Shown one piece after another: positions 44,142-55,147 of a stretch of 64,000 bases of DNA. Under the pieces are notes generated by a model. The model was not told the DNA's origin, ran no database searches, and saw nothing but the letters and a program-made list of their open reading frames with translations. Origin of the DNA: Actinomycetota bacterium. Its GTDB lineage: Bacteria > Actinomycetota > Geothermincolia > Geothermincolales > RBG-13-55-18. The translations under genes were made by a program, and so were the position numbers. Each line of letters begins with the position of its first letter. The first letter of the stretch is position 1. The stretch is taken from contig JACIXD010000003.1 in assembly GCA_014360645.1 (NCBI GenBank), positions 240,764-304,763 of the forward strand. Reading direction: 5' to 3'.

Positions 44142-44546
44142 CCTTCACCTCCCAACAGAACGGTCATTACCAACCAGTCCCCTCGTGCGCCGCGTTCGCG
44201 CCGGCGCGGAGGGGGCTTTGGATCCATATGCGGGCCGGACTGCTCGAAGATGCCCGATCCGGCAGCGCCGGCACCTGACGGCGTCGAGCCGACCCTAGCC
44301 GCGGGCGCCGAGACGAATACCTGCGCGACGCGGGATTCTCGCCGAACGCATGCCGAGAAGGCCCAGCGCGAAAGCCGGGGGTCGAGACATCGTCTTTCCG
44401 CCCCGCCGACGGCCTTGAGAATACGTGCGGGGCGGGGCAGAAGCATCCTCAATGTGGGCCGCTATAGCACACTCTTTAGGTGGATTTTCACCCCCGGTAA
44501 GGGATGTGGGGCGTCCGGGAGACGACCGGGGGCGTGGTCTCGCCCC
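44142..44546. other. intergenic region upstream of the Cache receptor
   Basis: This gap of 405 bases lies between cheB and the receptor gene on the minus strand. On that strand, TAAA-N15-GCCCACAT (around 44453-44480) loosely resembles a sigma28 promoter, and GTGAAA-N18-CTATAG overlaps it as a weak sigma70 alternative. No gene is supported. Confidence 0.45.
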
Positions 44547-46449
<1,903 letters not shown>

Positions 46450-46565
46450 TCATGCATCACTCCGTATTCCTCGCGCAGCCTCATGCCTTTATCGCCTCAC
46501 CTCCGGCGACTCCTTGCGGGCGCGGGAACAGAAGAGATGGTCGCATCCTCTGCCCGCAGGGGGAG

Positions 46566-48275
46566 GGGAGAGCGGGACGGCCCGCCCTCCCCGCGCGTCC
46601 TTTCCCGCGGGCAGGAACCCGCTTCCTCCTAGAACTCCGAGAAGTCGTCGTCGAAGGGGATGACCTCCTCGGGCCTCACCTTGAGGCCGCCGTCACCGCC
46701 CCCGTTGTCGGCCGCGGCCTGCGGCGAGGCGGCCGCTCCCACCCGGGCCGCCACCTTCCGGCGCGCGGCGGCGGGAGCCTTGGCCGAGGGAGCGGAGCCG
46801 TTGCCTCCCGCCAGGCGGAAGGTGGCCATCATCTCCGCCAGGGTGGCGCCCTGGGCGGCGAGCTCCTCCGCGGCGGCGGCGGACTCCTCCGCCCCCGCGG
46901 CGTTCTGCTGGGTGATCTTGTCCATCTCCGCCATGGCCTGGTTGACCTGCTCGATGCCCTGCAGCTGCTCCCGGGAGGAGGCGGCGATCTCCGCCACCAG
47001 GTTGTTGACCTTCTCGAAGGACTCGCGTATCTCCTTTAGGGCCGAGGCCACCTCGGCGGTGATCTTCACCCCCGTCTCGGTGTTCTGCACCGACTCCTGG
47101 ATGAGGGCGGCGGTGTTCTTGGCCGCCTCCGCGGAGCGCATGGCGAGGTTTCTCACCTCCTCGGCCACCACCGCGAAGCCCTTTCCCGCCTCCCCGGCCC
47201 GCGCCGCCTCCACCGCGGCGTTGAGGGCCAGGAGGTTGGTCTGGAAGGCGATCTCGTCTATGGTCTTGATGATCTTGGAGGTCTCGTCCGAGGAGGCCTT
47301 GATGGTCTGGATGGACTCCTCCATCCTGCCCATGGCCTCGTCCGCCTTCTCCGAGGAGGCCCGGGCCTCTTGGGAGAGCTGGCGGGCGGACTCCGCCCCC
47401 TCGGCGTTCTGCTTGCTCATGGCGGTGATCTCCTCGATGGAGGCGGTGACCTCCTCAAGCGAGCTGGCCTGCTCCGTGGCCCCCTGGGCCAGGGACTGGC
47501 TGGAGGAGGAGATCTGGCGCGAGGCCGAGCTCACCTGCTCGGCGGTGGCGTTCACCTGGGAGAGGGCCTCGTTCAGCCCCTCCACCATGGCCAGGAAGGC
47601 GTTGCCGAAGACGTCGCGCTCCGAGAGGGGTTTGTCCTCCCGGTCCAGCCTGCGGGAGGCGATGTCCTCCGCCACCCCCGCCATCTCCTTGAGGTAGCCC
47701 ACCATCTGGTCCAGGCCCCGCTTTATGGCCAGGTAGGACTCCCTCGCCTCCCGCACGTCCTCGTCCCCCTCCTCCACGGAGAGGGAGATATCCAGGTCGC
47801 CCACGGCGAGCTTCTCCATGGCCGCGATGAGCTTCTCCGTCTCGCGGGCCTGGAAGTCCCCCAGCTTCTCCATCCTGCGGGCGGCCCGCTTGATCTCCGT
47901 GAGGTCGTTGACCAGCTCGGCGCCTCCCACGATCTCCCCGGAGGCGTCTTTTACGGGGAAGCCGACATATCCGACCTCCATCTCGCCCCTGCCGCCGGGG
48001 TGGGCGGTCATCTCGCTGCTCACCGTGTTGCCCTCGCGCATGGCGCGCATCACCGCGCAGTTCTGGGTCTGGCAGTCGGTGCCCTGCACGTGCTGGTAGC
48101 ATTTGCTCCCCTTGAGCTGTTCAGCGGGGGCGCCGATGGCACCCGCCGCCGCCAGGTTGGCGTATTTCAGGTTGAGCTCGCGGTCCATGACGATCACCGG
48201 CGCGGGCATGTTTTCGATGTAGCCCACCACCGCGTCCAGGGTGGCGTTGAAGCCCTCCATGATGGGGCGGAACTC
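46566..48275. repeat. 1710-base near-identical chemoreceptor segment, copy 2
   Basis: Second copy of 41655-43364. Coding differences noticed: KLIAAM against KIIAAM, and REDKPL against REVKPL; two further changes are silent. The 3' hairpin is present but without the T run, consistent with readthrough into cheR. Confidence 0.93.
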
Positions 48276-49103
48276 GAAGTTTATCTTCTGCGGATCGCCG
48301 CGGGCGTCGAGCTCTCCCCCCACCGCTTTTCTCACCAGGGACTCGGTCTCGCCCATGAGGCCTCCCACGATGCCCTTGACGTTGCGCGCGAAGTAGAGCC
48401 CCAGGAGCACCGCCAGGCACGCGCCCACCGCCAGGGCCACCACCACCGCCACGGTGGAGGCGGTGGCGGCGGAATAGGCGGAAGCGCGCGAGGCCTCGGA
48501 GGCGCGCATGTTCTCCTCGGTCAGGGCTTCTATGGTCTGGTCGGCAAGCTGCCACTTATCCCGCGCGGACATCATCAGCCCGAAGGCCTCGTCGTCTAAG
48601 GCCTTGACGCGCGGGTCTTCCGTGTTTCCAACGTTCACGCCCTCCGCCTCCAGCCTCTCCTTTTCCTTGATGGAGGAGAGGAAGGCCTCGGTCTCGGCCT
48701 TGAAGGCCTCGTACTGGGGCTTGAACTCCTGCCAGAGCCGGGCCTCCTCCGCGGTCTGGGGAAGGGGCTCGTAAACCGAAATGGCTTTGCCGATGCGCGC
48801 GAAACCGTAGCCCTCGTACTGGCCGGTGCCGGCTATGTAGTCGAACTGCGCCTGGCGCACGGCTCTGTCGGTGAACATGCGCCTGTTGACCAGCCCGCGC
48901 GTTCCCACCAGCACCTCGTTCATACCCATATTGATCTCGTTGATGGCCTCCACGCTGGGGAGTCTCACCTCCCCGATTTCCTTCACGCCCCCCTTTACGG
49001 AGCTCACCCCCAGCACCCCCACCAGGCCCACCACCACCAGCAGGGCCAGGCAGATGCCGAAGGCGAGGATTATCTTAGGCCCCAGTCTCAGGTTCTTGAG
49101 CAT
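46629..49103 (-). CDS. methyl-accepting chemotaxis protein, four-helix-bundle sensor plus PAS
   Basis: This 824-residue receptor has a first membrane helix ([20 protein letters not shown]) and a periplasmic helical sensor of about 170 residues of the 4HB_MCP type ([20 protein letters not shown]). A second helix ([20 protein letters not shown]) and a cytoplasmic half nearly identical to the Cache receptor follow: PAS with the Cys cluster, signalling domain and DDFSEF end. I chose the ATG at 49103, nine bases from AAGGAGGT; a GTG at 49109 is too close to that site. It lies between cheW and cheR in the chemotaxis block. 4HB receptors may sense ligands directly or through binding proteins; the ligand is unknown. 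Confidence 0.93.
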   Translation of the reverse strand: MLKNLRLGPKIILAFGICLALLVVVGLVGVLGVSSVKGGVKEIGEVRLPSVEAINEINMGMNEVLVGTRGLVNRRMFTDRAVRQAQFDYIAGTGQYEGYGFARIGKAISVYEPLPQTAEEARLWQEFKPQYEAFKAETEAFLSSIKEKERLEAEGVNVGNTEDPRVKALDDEAFGLMMSARDKWQLADQTIEALTEENMRASEASRASAYSAATASTVAVVVALAVGACLAVLLGLYFARNVKGIVGGLMGETESLVRKAVGGELDARGDPQKINFEFRPIMEGFNATLDAVVGYIENMPAPVIVMDRELNLKYANLAAAGAIGAPAEQLKGSKCYQHVQGTDCQTQNCAVMRAMREGNTVSSEMTAHPGGRGEMEVGYVGFPVKDASGEIVGGAELVNDLTEIKRAARRMEKLGDFQARETEKLIAAMEKLAVGDLDISLSVEEGDEDVREARESYLAIKRGLDQMVGYLKEMAGVAEDIASRRLDREDKPLSERDVFGNAFLAMVEGLNEALSQVNATAEQVSSASRQISSSSQSLAQGATEQASSLEEVTASIEEITAMSKQNAEGAESARQLSQEARASSEKADEAMGRMEESIQTIKASSDETSKIIKTIDEIAFQTNLLALNAAVEAARAGEAGKGFAVVAEEVRNLAMRSAEAAKNTAALIQESVQNTETGVKITAEVASALKEIRESFEKVNNLVAEIAASSREQLQGIEQVNQAMAEMDKITQQNAAGAEESAAAAEELAAQGATLAEMMATFRLAGGNGSAPSAKAPAAARRKVAARVGAAASPQAAADNGGGDGGLKVRPEEVIPFDDDFSEF

Positions 49104-49266
49104 CTCCACCTACCTCCTTTTTAAAAACGTCCTGCCGCCGTGTTCCCTGCAGACCGGCGACGGCGTGCGGCCTTCGGCATCCCCATTCGTGTGCCGGCCG
49201 CACTGCCGACCCCTACCCGCCGGCCCCACAGGCCGGGTCCCGCTCCCACGAGCACGGCGCCTTTCC

Positions 49267-49815
49267 TCAAGCGCTTTCTTGCGCCTCATCCGCGTCCCCG
49301 CCGTCCCGCGGACGGGAAACCCGTTCCGCCCCGGCGATGGCCGCCGCCTCCTCGCCGGTGAGCACCTTGCCGATGTCCAGGAGCATGATCACGCGCTCCC
49401 CCGCCTTGCCCATGCCCATGATGAAGGCGGTGTCCACCGCGGCCCCGAACTCGGGGGTCTCCTCGATGTCCTCGGAGACCAGGTCCAGGACCTCGGAGAC
49501 CCGGTCCACCACCACGCCCATGTTCACGCCCTCGAGGTCCACCACGATGATGCAGGTCTCGCGGGTGTCGTCGCTCGCGGGCATGCCGAACTTCAAGCGC
49601 AGGTCGATGACGGGGATGATCTTGCCCCGCAGGTTTATGACCCCGCGCACGAACTCGGGCATGCGCGGCACCTGGGTGATCTCCATGAGCCCGATGATCT
49701 CTCGCACCTTGAGGATCTCCAGGCCGTACTCCTCGTCGCCCAGGGTGAAGGTGAGGTACTTGTCCAGGCCCACTGCCTCTTTCTCCTGGCCTTTTGCTTC
49801 TACGCTGGTCGCCAT
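49267..49815 (-). CDS. cheW: chemotaxis coupling protein CheW
   Basis: CheW links receptors to CheA. The 182-residue protein has the SH3-like double barrel: KYLTFTLGDEEYGLEILKVR, ITQVPRMPEFVRGVINLRGK (the most conserved segment), IPVIDLRLKFGM and the C-terminal VDTAFIMGMGKAGERVIMLL. The ATG at 49815 follows AAAGGAGGT; the longer frame upstream is Arg/Pro-rich and unlike CheW. A 262-base gap separates it from cheA; it is GC-rich with possible hairpins but no gene. Confidence 0.95.
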   Translation of the reverse strand: MATSVEAKGQEKEAVGLDKYLTFTLGDEEYGLEILKVREIIGLMEITQVPRMPEFVRGVINLRGKIIPVIDLRLKFGMPASDDTRETCIIVVDLEGVNMGVVVDRVSEVLDLVSEDIEETPEFGAAVDTAFIMGMGKAGERVIMLLDIGKVLTGEEAAAIAGAERVSRPRDGGDADEAQESA

Positions 49816-50077
49816 GCGCTTACCTCCTTTCCGTACAGGTCTTGGGGGCCGGTTCCGCTCGCGCGGCTCTCGGCGCCGCGCGCGAGAGAGCCGCCTGCCG
49901 GGGCGCCCGCGCGGGCGCACGCCATGGTGCCGGACACATATCTTAAGGGGGCGGCGCCGCGGCGGACGCCGCCTCCGGATGACGGGATGACCTCATGTAG
50001 GGTCCGCGCGGAGACTTCCGCGCGGGTTTCGGGCACGGGAAGCTGCGGCGCGAGGGGACGGGCGAAGTCCTCGCTCA

Positions 50078-52906
50078 TCACCGGACCTCCTTCCCGTGGG
50101 CGAGGCTCACCAACCCAGGGGGGTCGAGGATGAGGGCCACCTTGCCCGAGCCCATGATGGCTCCCCCCGATACCCCCGGCAGACGGGAGAACATCTCCCC
50201 CAGGGACTTGATGACCACCTGCTGCTGGCCCACGATGTCGTCCACCATCACCGCGCAACGGTCGCCGTTGGAGCCCATGATCAGGGCCAGGGCCTCCCAG
50301 GGCTCCTGCCGGGCGCCTCGCAGGCCGAAGAGCCTGTGCAGGCGGTAGAGGGGGATGACCTCCCCGCGCAGGGAGATGACCTCTCCCTTGCCGGCCACGG
50401 TGAACACCTGCTCCCGCTGGGGACGGAAGGACGAATGTATGGAGATGGAGGGCACCACGAATTCCTCCTCGCCCACCTTGACCACCATGCCGTCGATGAT
50501 GGCCAGGGTGAGGGGGAGGCGGATGGTGAAGACGGTGCCCCTGCCCGGCTGGGAGGCGATGTCCACGCGCCCGCGCAGCCCCTCGATGGTCCTCTTCACC
50601 ACGTCCATGCCCACGCCGCGCCCCGAGATGTCGGTGACCCGGCGAGCGGTGGAGAGGCCCTCGTGGAAGATGAGGCGATAGACCTCGTCCTCGCTCATGC
50701 GGGACGCCTCCTCGCCGCTCACCACCCCCAACCGCAGCGCTTTGTCCAGGATGGCCGCGGCGTCCAAGCCCCGGCCGTCGTCGCGCAGCTCGATGACCAC
50801 GTTCCCGCCCTCGTGGCAGCCGCGCAGCTCCACGCGCCCCCTCTCCGGCTTGCCCGCCCTCAGGCGCTCCTCCGGACCCTCCAGGCCGTGGTCCACGGCG
50901 TTGCGCACCATGTGCACCAGGGGGCTGTTGATCTCCTCCACCAGGTTGCGGTCGATCTCCGTGTCCTCTCCGCTGAAGGTGAAGTCGAGGGGGATTCCGG
51001 ACTTGACCGCGAGGTCCCTGGCGAGTCTTGCCATCTTCTGGAAGGTGTTTTTGAGCGACACCATGCGCATGCCCATGGCCAGCTCCTGCAGCTCGCGGGT
51101 TATCTTGGTGAGCTGAGAGAGGTTGCGCGCCAGGCGGGGGTTCCTGGTGTTGGCTATCTCCCCCTCCTGCATGACCATGGAATGGGCGATCACCAGCTCG
51201 CCCACGGCGTCGATGAGGGCGTCGAGGCGGGTGGTGCTCACCCGCACCAGGCTCTCGCCCTTCCGTCCCTGTCCCGAGGCGTCCTGGAGGGCCTGCGGTT
51301 GTTCCGTTGTGTTCGGCTTGCCCGGCGCACCTCCCTCCTCCGTCCTCTCGGCGGCGGCGGCGGCGCCGGCATCCAAGGCGGGCGCCAGAGAGACCCCGGC
51401 CTTTGTCCTGCCGGACCCGGCGCGGGTCACGGGCGTATCCCCGGCGGCGGCGTGGCGCAGGCGTTCGGCCAGCTCCGCCACCCCATCAGGCACCGGCCAG
51501 CGGTCTCCCGATGCCGTCCTTTCCACTCCTTCCAGGAGGGCCTTCAGGGCGTCAAGGGCCTCGAAGGCGAGGTCGGCGAGAGGACCCGACAGAAGGAGCC
51601 TGCCCTCCCGAGCCTCGGCGAGCAGGGATTCCGCGGCATGGGAGACGTCGACGATCTCGGAAAGTTTTAGAAAACCGGCGCTCCCTTTCAGGTTATGGAA
51701 ACCGCGGAAGGCCTCGTTGAGGAGCTCGGAGTCGGAGGGGTCGCGCTCCAGGTCCAACAGGGAAGCCTCGATCATCTGTACGTATTCCGGGGCCTCGGCG
51801 AGGAAATCCCTCACCTCCGCCTCGTCGGCCTGCAGCACCAGGAACCCTGCGCCTTCCGTTTTCTTCCCGGACGCCGCGGACTTCTTCCTCCTCCCCCTGC
51901 CCTTTGGGCCTCGCGCCTCACCCCGCAGTCCCTCCGCCAGGGCGAGGCTCTTGCGGGCGACGGCCTCTATGTCGCCCTGCCGCTCTTCCTCTAGGATGGA
52001 TACGAGATGCGATTCGAGCAGGTCCTTCAGCTCAAGGAGGGGGCCGAAGGCGCCCTGGGGCAACGCGCCCTTATGCTCCGACAGCGCCGTCGCCAGCTCC
52101 CGCAGTTGACCGGCGCAGGCTCCCAGGGAGAGGGAGTCGTGTTCGCGAGCCAGATCGTGAACCAGCGAGACGACCCGGGCTTCCGCCCCGTCCCCCTCTG
52201 GAGTGCCGTTCTCCAGGGCCAGCAACTCCGCCTCCATCTCTTCCAGGCGGTGCAGGAAGCTCTCCACGCGGTCCTGGTCGCAGGAGACGGAGGAACCCGA
52301 ACCGCGGGGACCCTCCCCGGCGAAGGGACATGCGGTCTCCCGCAGGCGCTCCAGGGTCTTTTCCGCCGCCGCGAGGGCGGCAAGGATCTCGCCGGGCATG
52401 ACCGCAGATGTATCCTTACGCCCGGCCGCGCGGACGAGATCGGAGAGGTATAGGAGGGCGGAAGCGAGGGGAGCGGGAAGCCCCATGGAGTTAAGCCTCG
52501 CCAGGATCTGGCCCATGAAGGCGGCGGCCTCGGAGAGCTCGGCCCCCTCCTCAAGCAGCCCGCGCAGGACCGCCAGGTCCATGGCCAGCTCGTCGGGGCT
52601 GGCCGTGAGAGGTTCCGTTTTTTCCGTTGCGGGACCGTCGGCCGCCCGCTGGGCGCTCTCCACCCGTGCGCTCAATTCCTCGTAGGTATCGTTGAAAGGC
52701 CTCTCCCCGAGACGCAGCTCCAGGAGGGAGCGAGCGATATCCGTCAACCCCGCCACGGCATCCGGGGGTGCTTCAAGGAGGCTTTCCGTGATCGCCCGAT
52801 ACAGCTCATCGAGGCGCGCGGCTTCTCCCTCCTCGAGCCCGGCGACCTCCGTGGCGATGCGGTTCAGGATATCGGCGAACGTATCGCGCTTTTTTTTTCG
52901 AGGCAT
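50078..52906 (-). CDS. cheA: chemotaxis histidine kinase CheA with extended N-terminus
   Basis: CheA phosphorylates CheY and CheB in response to receptors. This 942-residue form is much longer than usual (about 650-700). The Hpt (P1) domain lies at about 355-460 with His404 in FHNLKGSAGFL, the dimer domain P3 at about 555-615, the ATPase P4 at about 618-797 (HMVRNAVDHGLE, DDGRGLD, GRGVGMDVV) and CheW-like P5 at about 800-942. No clear P2 is seen. Residues 1-350 are an extra helical region; VHDLAREHDSLSLGACAGQL at 249-268 resembles a second, degenerate Hpt core. Codons 4-6 contain a run of nine A. It starts the che block. Confidence 0.95.
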   Translation of the reverse strand: MPRKKKRDTFADILNRIATEVAGLEEGEAARLDELYRAITESLLEAPPDAVAGLTDIARSLLELRLGERPFNDTYEELSARVESAQRAADGPATEKTEPLTASPDELAMDLAVLRGLLEEGAELSEAAAFMGQILARLNSMGLPAPLASALLYLSDLVRAAGRKDTSAVMPGEILAALAAAEKTLERLRETACPFAGEGPRGSGSSVSCDQDRVESFLHRLEEMEAELLALENGTPEGDGAEARVVSLVHDLAREHDSLSLGACAGQLRELATALSEHKGALPQGAFGPLLELKDLLESHLVSILEEERQGDIEAVARKSLALAEGLRGEARGPKGRGRRKKSAASGKKTEGAGFLVLQADEAEVRDFLAEAPEYVQMIEASLLDLERDPSDSELLNEAFRGFHNLKGSAGFLKLSEIVDVSHAAESLLAEAREGRLLLSGPLADLAFEALDALKALLEGVERTASGDRWPVPDGVAELAERLRHAAAGDTPVTRAGSGRTKAGVSLAPALDAGAAAAAERTEEGGAPGKPNTTEQPQALQDASGQGRKGESLVRVSTTRLDALIDAVGELVIAHSMVMQEGEIANTRNPRLARNLSQLTKITRELQELAMGMRMVSLKNTFQKMARLARDLAVKSGIPLDFTFSGEDTEIDRNLVEEINSPLVHMVRNAVDHGLEGPEERLRAGKPERGRVELRGCHEGGNVVIELRDDGRGLDAAAILDKALRLGVVSGEEASRMSEDEVYRLIFHEGLSTARRVTDISGRGVGMDVVKRTIEGLRGRVDIASQPGRGTVFTIRLPLTLAIIDGMVVKVGEEEFVVPSISIHSSFRPQREQVFTVAGKGEVISLRGEVIPLYRLHRLFGLRGARQEPWEALALIMGSNGDRCAVMVDDIVGQQQVVIKSLGEMFSRLPGVSGGAIMGSGKVALILDPPGLVSLAHGKEVR

Positions 52907-53885
52907 ATAAAAGTTACCCCCCGATCCCTTCCGGCGTTCCGTTCATAGGCTGTTCGGATCCGCCGTGCCTTGATTTCCGGCCCGGTTTATCCGTCTCAGG
53001 ATGGCGACTCGCGCTATCATCCGGTGGTAAATCTATGCGGGGGTCGTGAGAGGCGAATCCTACAAAAGGTGTATGCCGGGCGGAAAATGTATGGAATCCA
53101 TTATTGGATATATCTGATGGTTGGCGGCGTGCTGTATCAGCCCTGGGTATCACGATTCCCGCGATGAAAGACGGATTTGGGATGAAGGGGTAGGGGAATA
53201 TGAGGCTCATGAAGAGCGCTTCAGCCCGTCGGTGTTCCGGATCGCATGGCCGAAAAGATAAATAAAGAGGCAAATAATTAGATGGGGCAAAGGATGGATG
53301 GAACGCCCCCGACGCCAGACGACACTTGTTTACTTTAAAAAGCATCTTAAATTTAAATTATTGTTATGGGTATGCATTTAATATTCAAGGAACCACGGCT
53401 TGCATGGTGAGCCGGGTTCAACGGCGAAGGGTTTATTCAAAATGGCGACAGAGATGCGCAATATAATAAACCTCTAGTTAATGTTTATATATCATTAAAA
53501 AAGGCATTAAGATAAAGTCGAGTGAAACAGGTCCTGAGCAAAATATGTCACATGCGAGGGATTAATCGAGTCATGCATATAAAGTTAAGGTAAACATTAT
53601 GGAAAACAGGGATAGACTATTTTCCATACGTATACAGATCACATTATATTTAATTTTACAATCAGTTGATGATATGATGTTTAATATTAATAAGAAATGT
53701 GGCGCATTGAGCGCCGCAGCGAGCGCTACGACGCGGGCTTTTGATGACTCTTTCAAAAAGGAGTGGGACGAGGAAGAGAGGCGGGGCATCTGAGGTATGG
53801 CGGTGGTTAAGGTGCGTGCGTTGATGACGGAAGAGGACGGCGCGCAAGATGGCGGCGTCGGAGATGCGGCGAGAGGTAGGGCCTG
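52907..53885. other. AT-rich divergent intergenic region upstream of cheA
   Basis: Nearly 1 kb lies between cheA and the XRE regulator gene. Base composition drops sharply at about 53226-53780, the only strongly AT-rich stretch in the window, with TTAAATTTAA (53349-53358), many TTAA/ATTA runs and a plus-strand TATAAT at 53462-53467. A minus-strand TTGAAT-N16-TAACAA candidate for cheA lies near 53390-53363, which would give a long leader. A small ORF at 53599 is listed separately as tentative. No insertion sequence or tRNA is seen. Confidence 0.6.
53599..53793 (+). CDS. small ORF in the AT-rich region (tentative)
   Basis: This 64-codon ORF starts ATG at 53599 with a weak AAGG nine bases upstream. 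The first 35 codons are AT-rich (MENRDRLFSIRIQITLYLIL) and the last 25 are GC-rich, so the ORF crosses a composition boundary. There is a hydrophobic stretch and an acidic tail but no family I recognise. It could be a real small protein of foreign origin or chance coding potential. Confidence 0.25.
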   Translation: MENRDRLFSIRIQITLYLILQSVDDMMFNINKKCGALSAAASATTRAFDDSFKKEWDEEERRGI

Positions 53886-54869
53886 ATGACGGCGGATGGT
53901 AAGCCGCGAGGGAGAAGAGAGCTCGACGCTCTCGCCGTGGAGCTGAAGGAGGCGGTGGATATCCTGGAGATGGCCGCCGCGGTACCCGCTTCCGATACGG
54001 GAAAGGAGCACTGCGAGCGAGCGCTCTCGCGGGTGAGTGGGCTCATGGAGGAGATATGCGCCGTGGCGAGGAGCGCATTAAGGGAAAAGGGAAGGGGGAG
54101 GGGGAGCAGAGGCGCCGAAGGGGCCGAGGCATCCGGGCCTGAGGACCTTGGGGGAGAAAGGGAGAGGAGGGAAGGCGCACTGCAGCGCTGCCTAGCGCAA
54201 TGCGAGAGGGCGGAGAAGGCCCTTGCCTCGCCGGCATTATGCGGGGGCGATGCGGAAGGAGAGGGGCTGTTGGAGAAGAGCATAAAGGAGCTCCGGCGTG
54301 CCGCGGAGGCGGTACGCCTCGCGAGTGCCCTGAAGGAGGCGCGCGCTTCCCTGGGCCTAAGCCAGAGGGCGGCGGCGAAGCGCATGGATATCTCTCCCGC
54401 CTATCTCTCCAGGCTGGAGCACGCGGACTGCAACCCTCCCTCGGCCAAGACCATGCGGAGGCTCGCCGCTTTCCTGGAAGGTGTGGGGGGCGTGGAGGGG
54501 AGGACCGGGAGACCGGCGTGGAGGAGCGGACGGGAAACACCTCCGGGGAAGAGCGCAAGCGGAAAGGGGGACGCCCGGCCGTCGCCGCCGTGCCCTGGCG
54601 GCGGAGCGGTGAGCGACGGAGATGATGGGGCGCAGGGTCGGGATGGAGGAGGGGACTCCCGCTCCGGGGATGCGGAAGGATACGCCGGTCCCGAGAAAAA
54701 GGAAGATCCGCGGGAGACGGAGGCGGACGCGTCGGGCCGCCCGTCGGACGAGCGATCGTGCCTGCTGCGGGACCTGATCGAGCAAGCTCTGCACCTGGAG
54801 GCGGAGGAGCTGCGCATGCTGTCCGAGCTGGCGCGCCGGCTCCATGGACGCGGGAAGCGCAGCGGCTGA
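53886..54869 (+). CDS. XRE-family helix-turn-helix protein with flanking disordered regions
   Basis: This 327-residue protein has an XRE/Cro-type helix-turn-helix in its centre (about 148-205: LKEARASLGLSQRAAAKRMD, ISPAYLSRLEHADCNPPS, TMRRLAAFL). The N-terminal 145 residues are helical and acidic, with an Ala/Glu/Arg-rich coiled-coil look. The region after about 210 is Gly/Pro/Asp-rich and probably disordered, then a C-terminal helix (LLRDLIEQALHLEAEELRML). The ATG at 53886 follows GAGAGGTAGGG. It may regulate the adjacent sensor or chemotaxis genes, but no operator can be assigned. Confidence 0.7.
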   Translation: MTADGKPRGRRELDALAVELKEAVDILEMAAAVPASDTGKEHCERALSRVSGLMEEICAVARSALREKGRGRGSRGAEGAEASGPEDLGGERERREGALQRCLAQCERAEKALASPALCGGDAEGEGLLEKSIKELRRAAEAVRLASALKEARASLGLSQRAAAKRMDISPAYLSRLEHADCNPPSAKTMRRLAAFLEGVGGVEGRTGRPAWRSGRETPPGKSASGKGDARPSPPCPGGGAVSDGDDGAQGRDGGGDSRSGDAEGYAGPEKKEDPRETEADASGRPSDERSCLLRDLIEQALHLEAEELRMLSELARRLHGRGKRSG

Positions 54870-54933
54870 GGCCGGGGCCGGCGCCGGTCGTGCGGGGCGA
54901 AGAGCGCGGCCGAAAATCAACCGTTAGGATGAT

Positions 54934-54962
54934 TTGTCGCCGCGGTCCGATTATTGTAGATT
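54934..54962 (+). promoter_or_regulatory. promoter candidate upstream of the Cys-rich kinase
   Basis: TTGTCG at 54934-54939 and TAGATT at 54957-54962 are 17 bases apart. Directly upstream, AAATCAACCGTTA at 54914-54926 is shared exactly with the region before cheC (28350-28362) and may be a regulator site. Confidence 0.4.
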
Positions 54963-55147
54963 GTTGTCTGTGTCGTGCTTGTCCTCGGAGGGCCGGCCGG
55001 AGTCACGGCAAGGGGCGTGCGGTATGGTGAGAATGGCGGGAAGAGGCCTGTCCGCGAGACATTGCGGCGGGGGCGGGAGGCGCGCGCCGCGGAGAAGGCC
55101 GCGAGGCCCCTGGGACCACCCCCGCCCGAAGTCATACGGGGGACGCG

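Noticed and set aside
53013..53167. small ORFs upstream of cheA
   Set aside because: They have no translation signals and no recognisable product; the region reads better as regulatory sequence.
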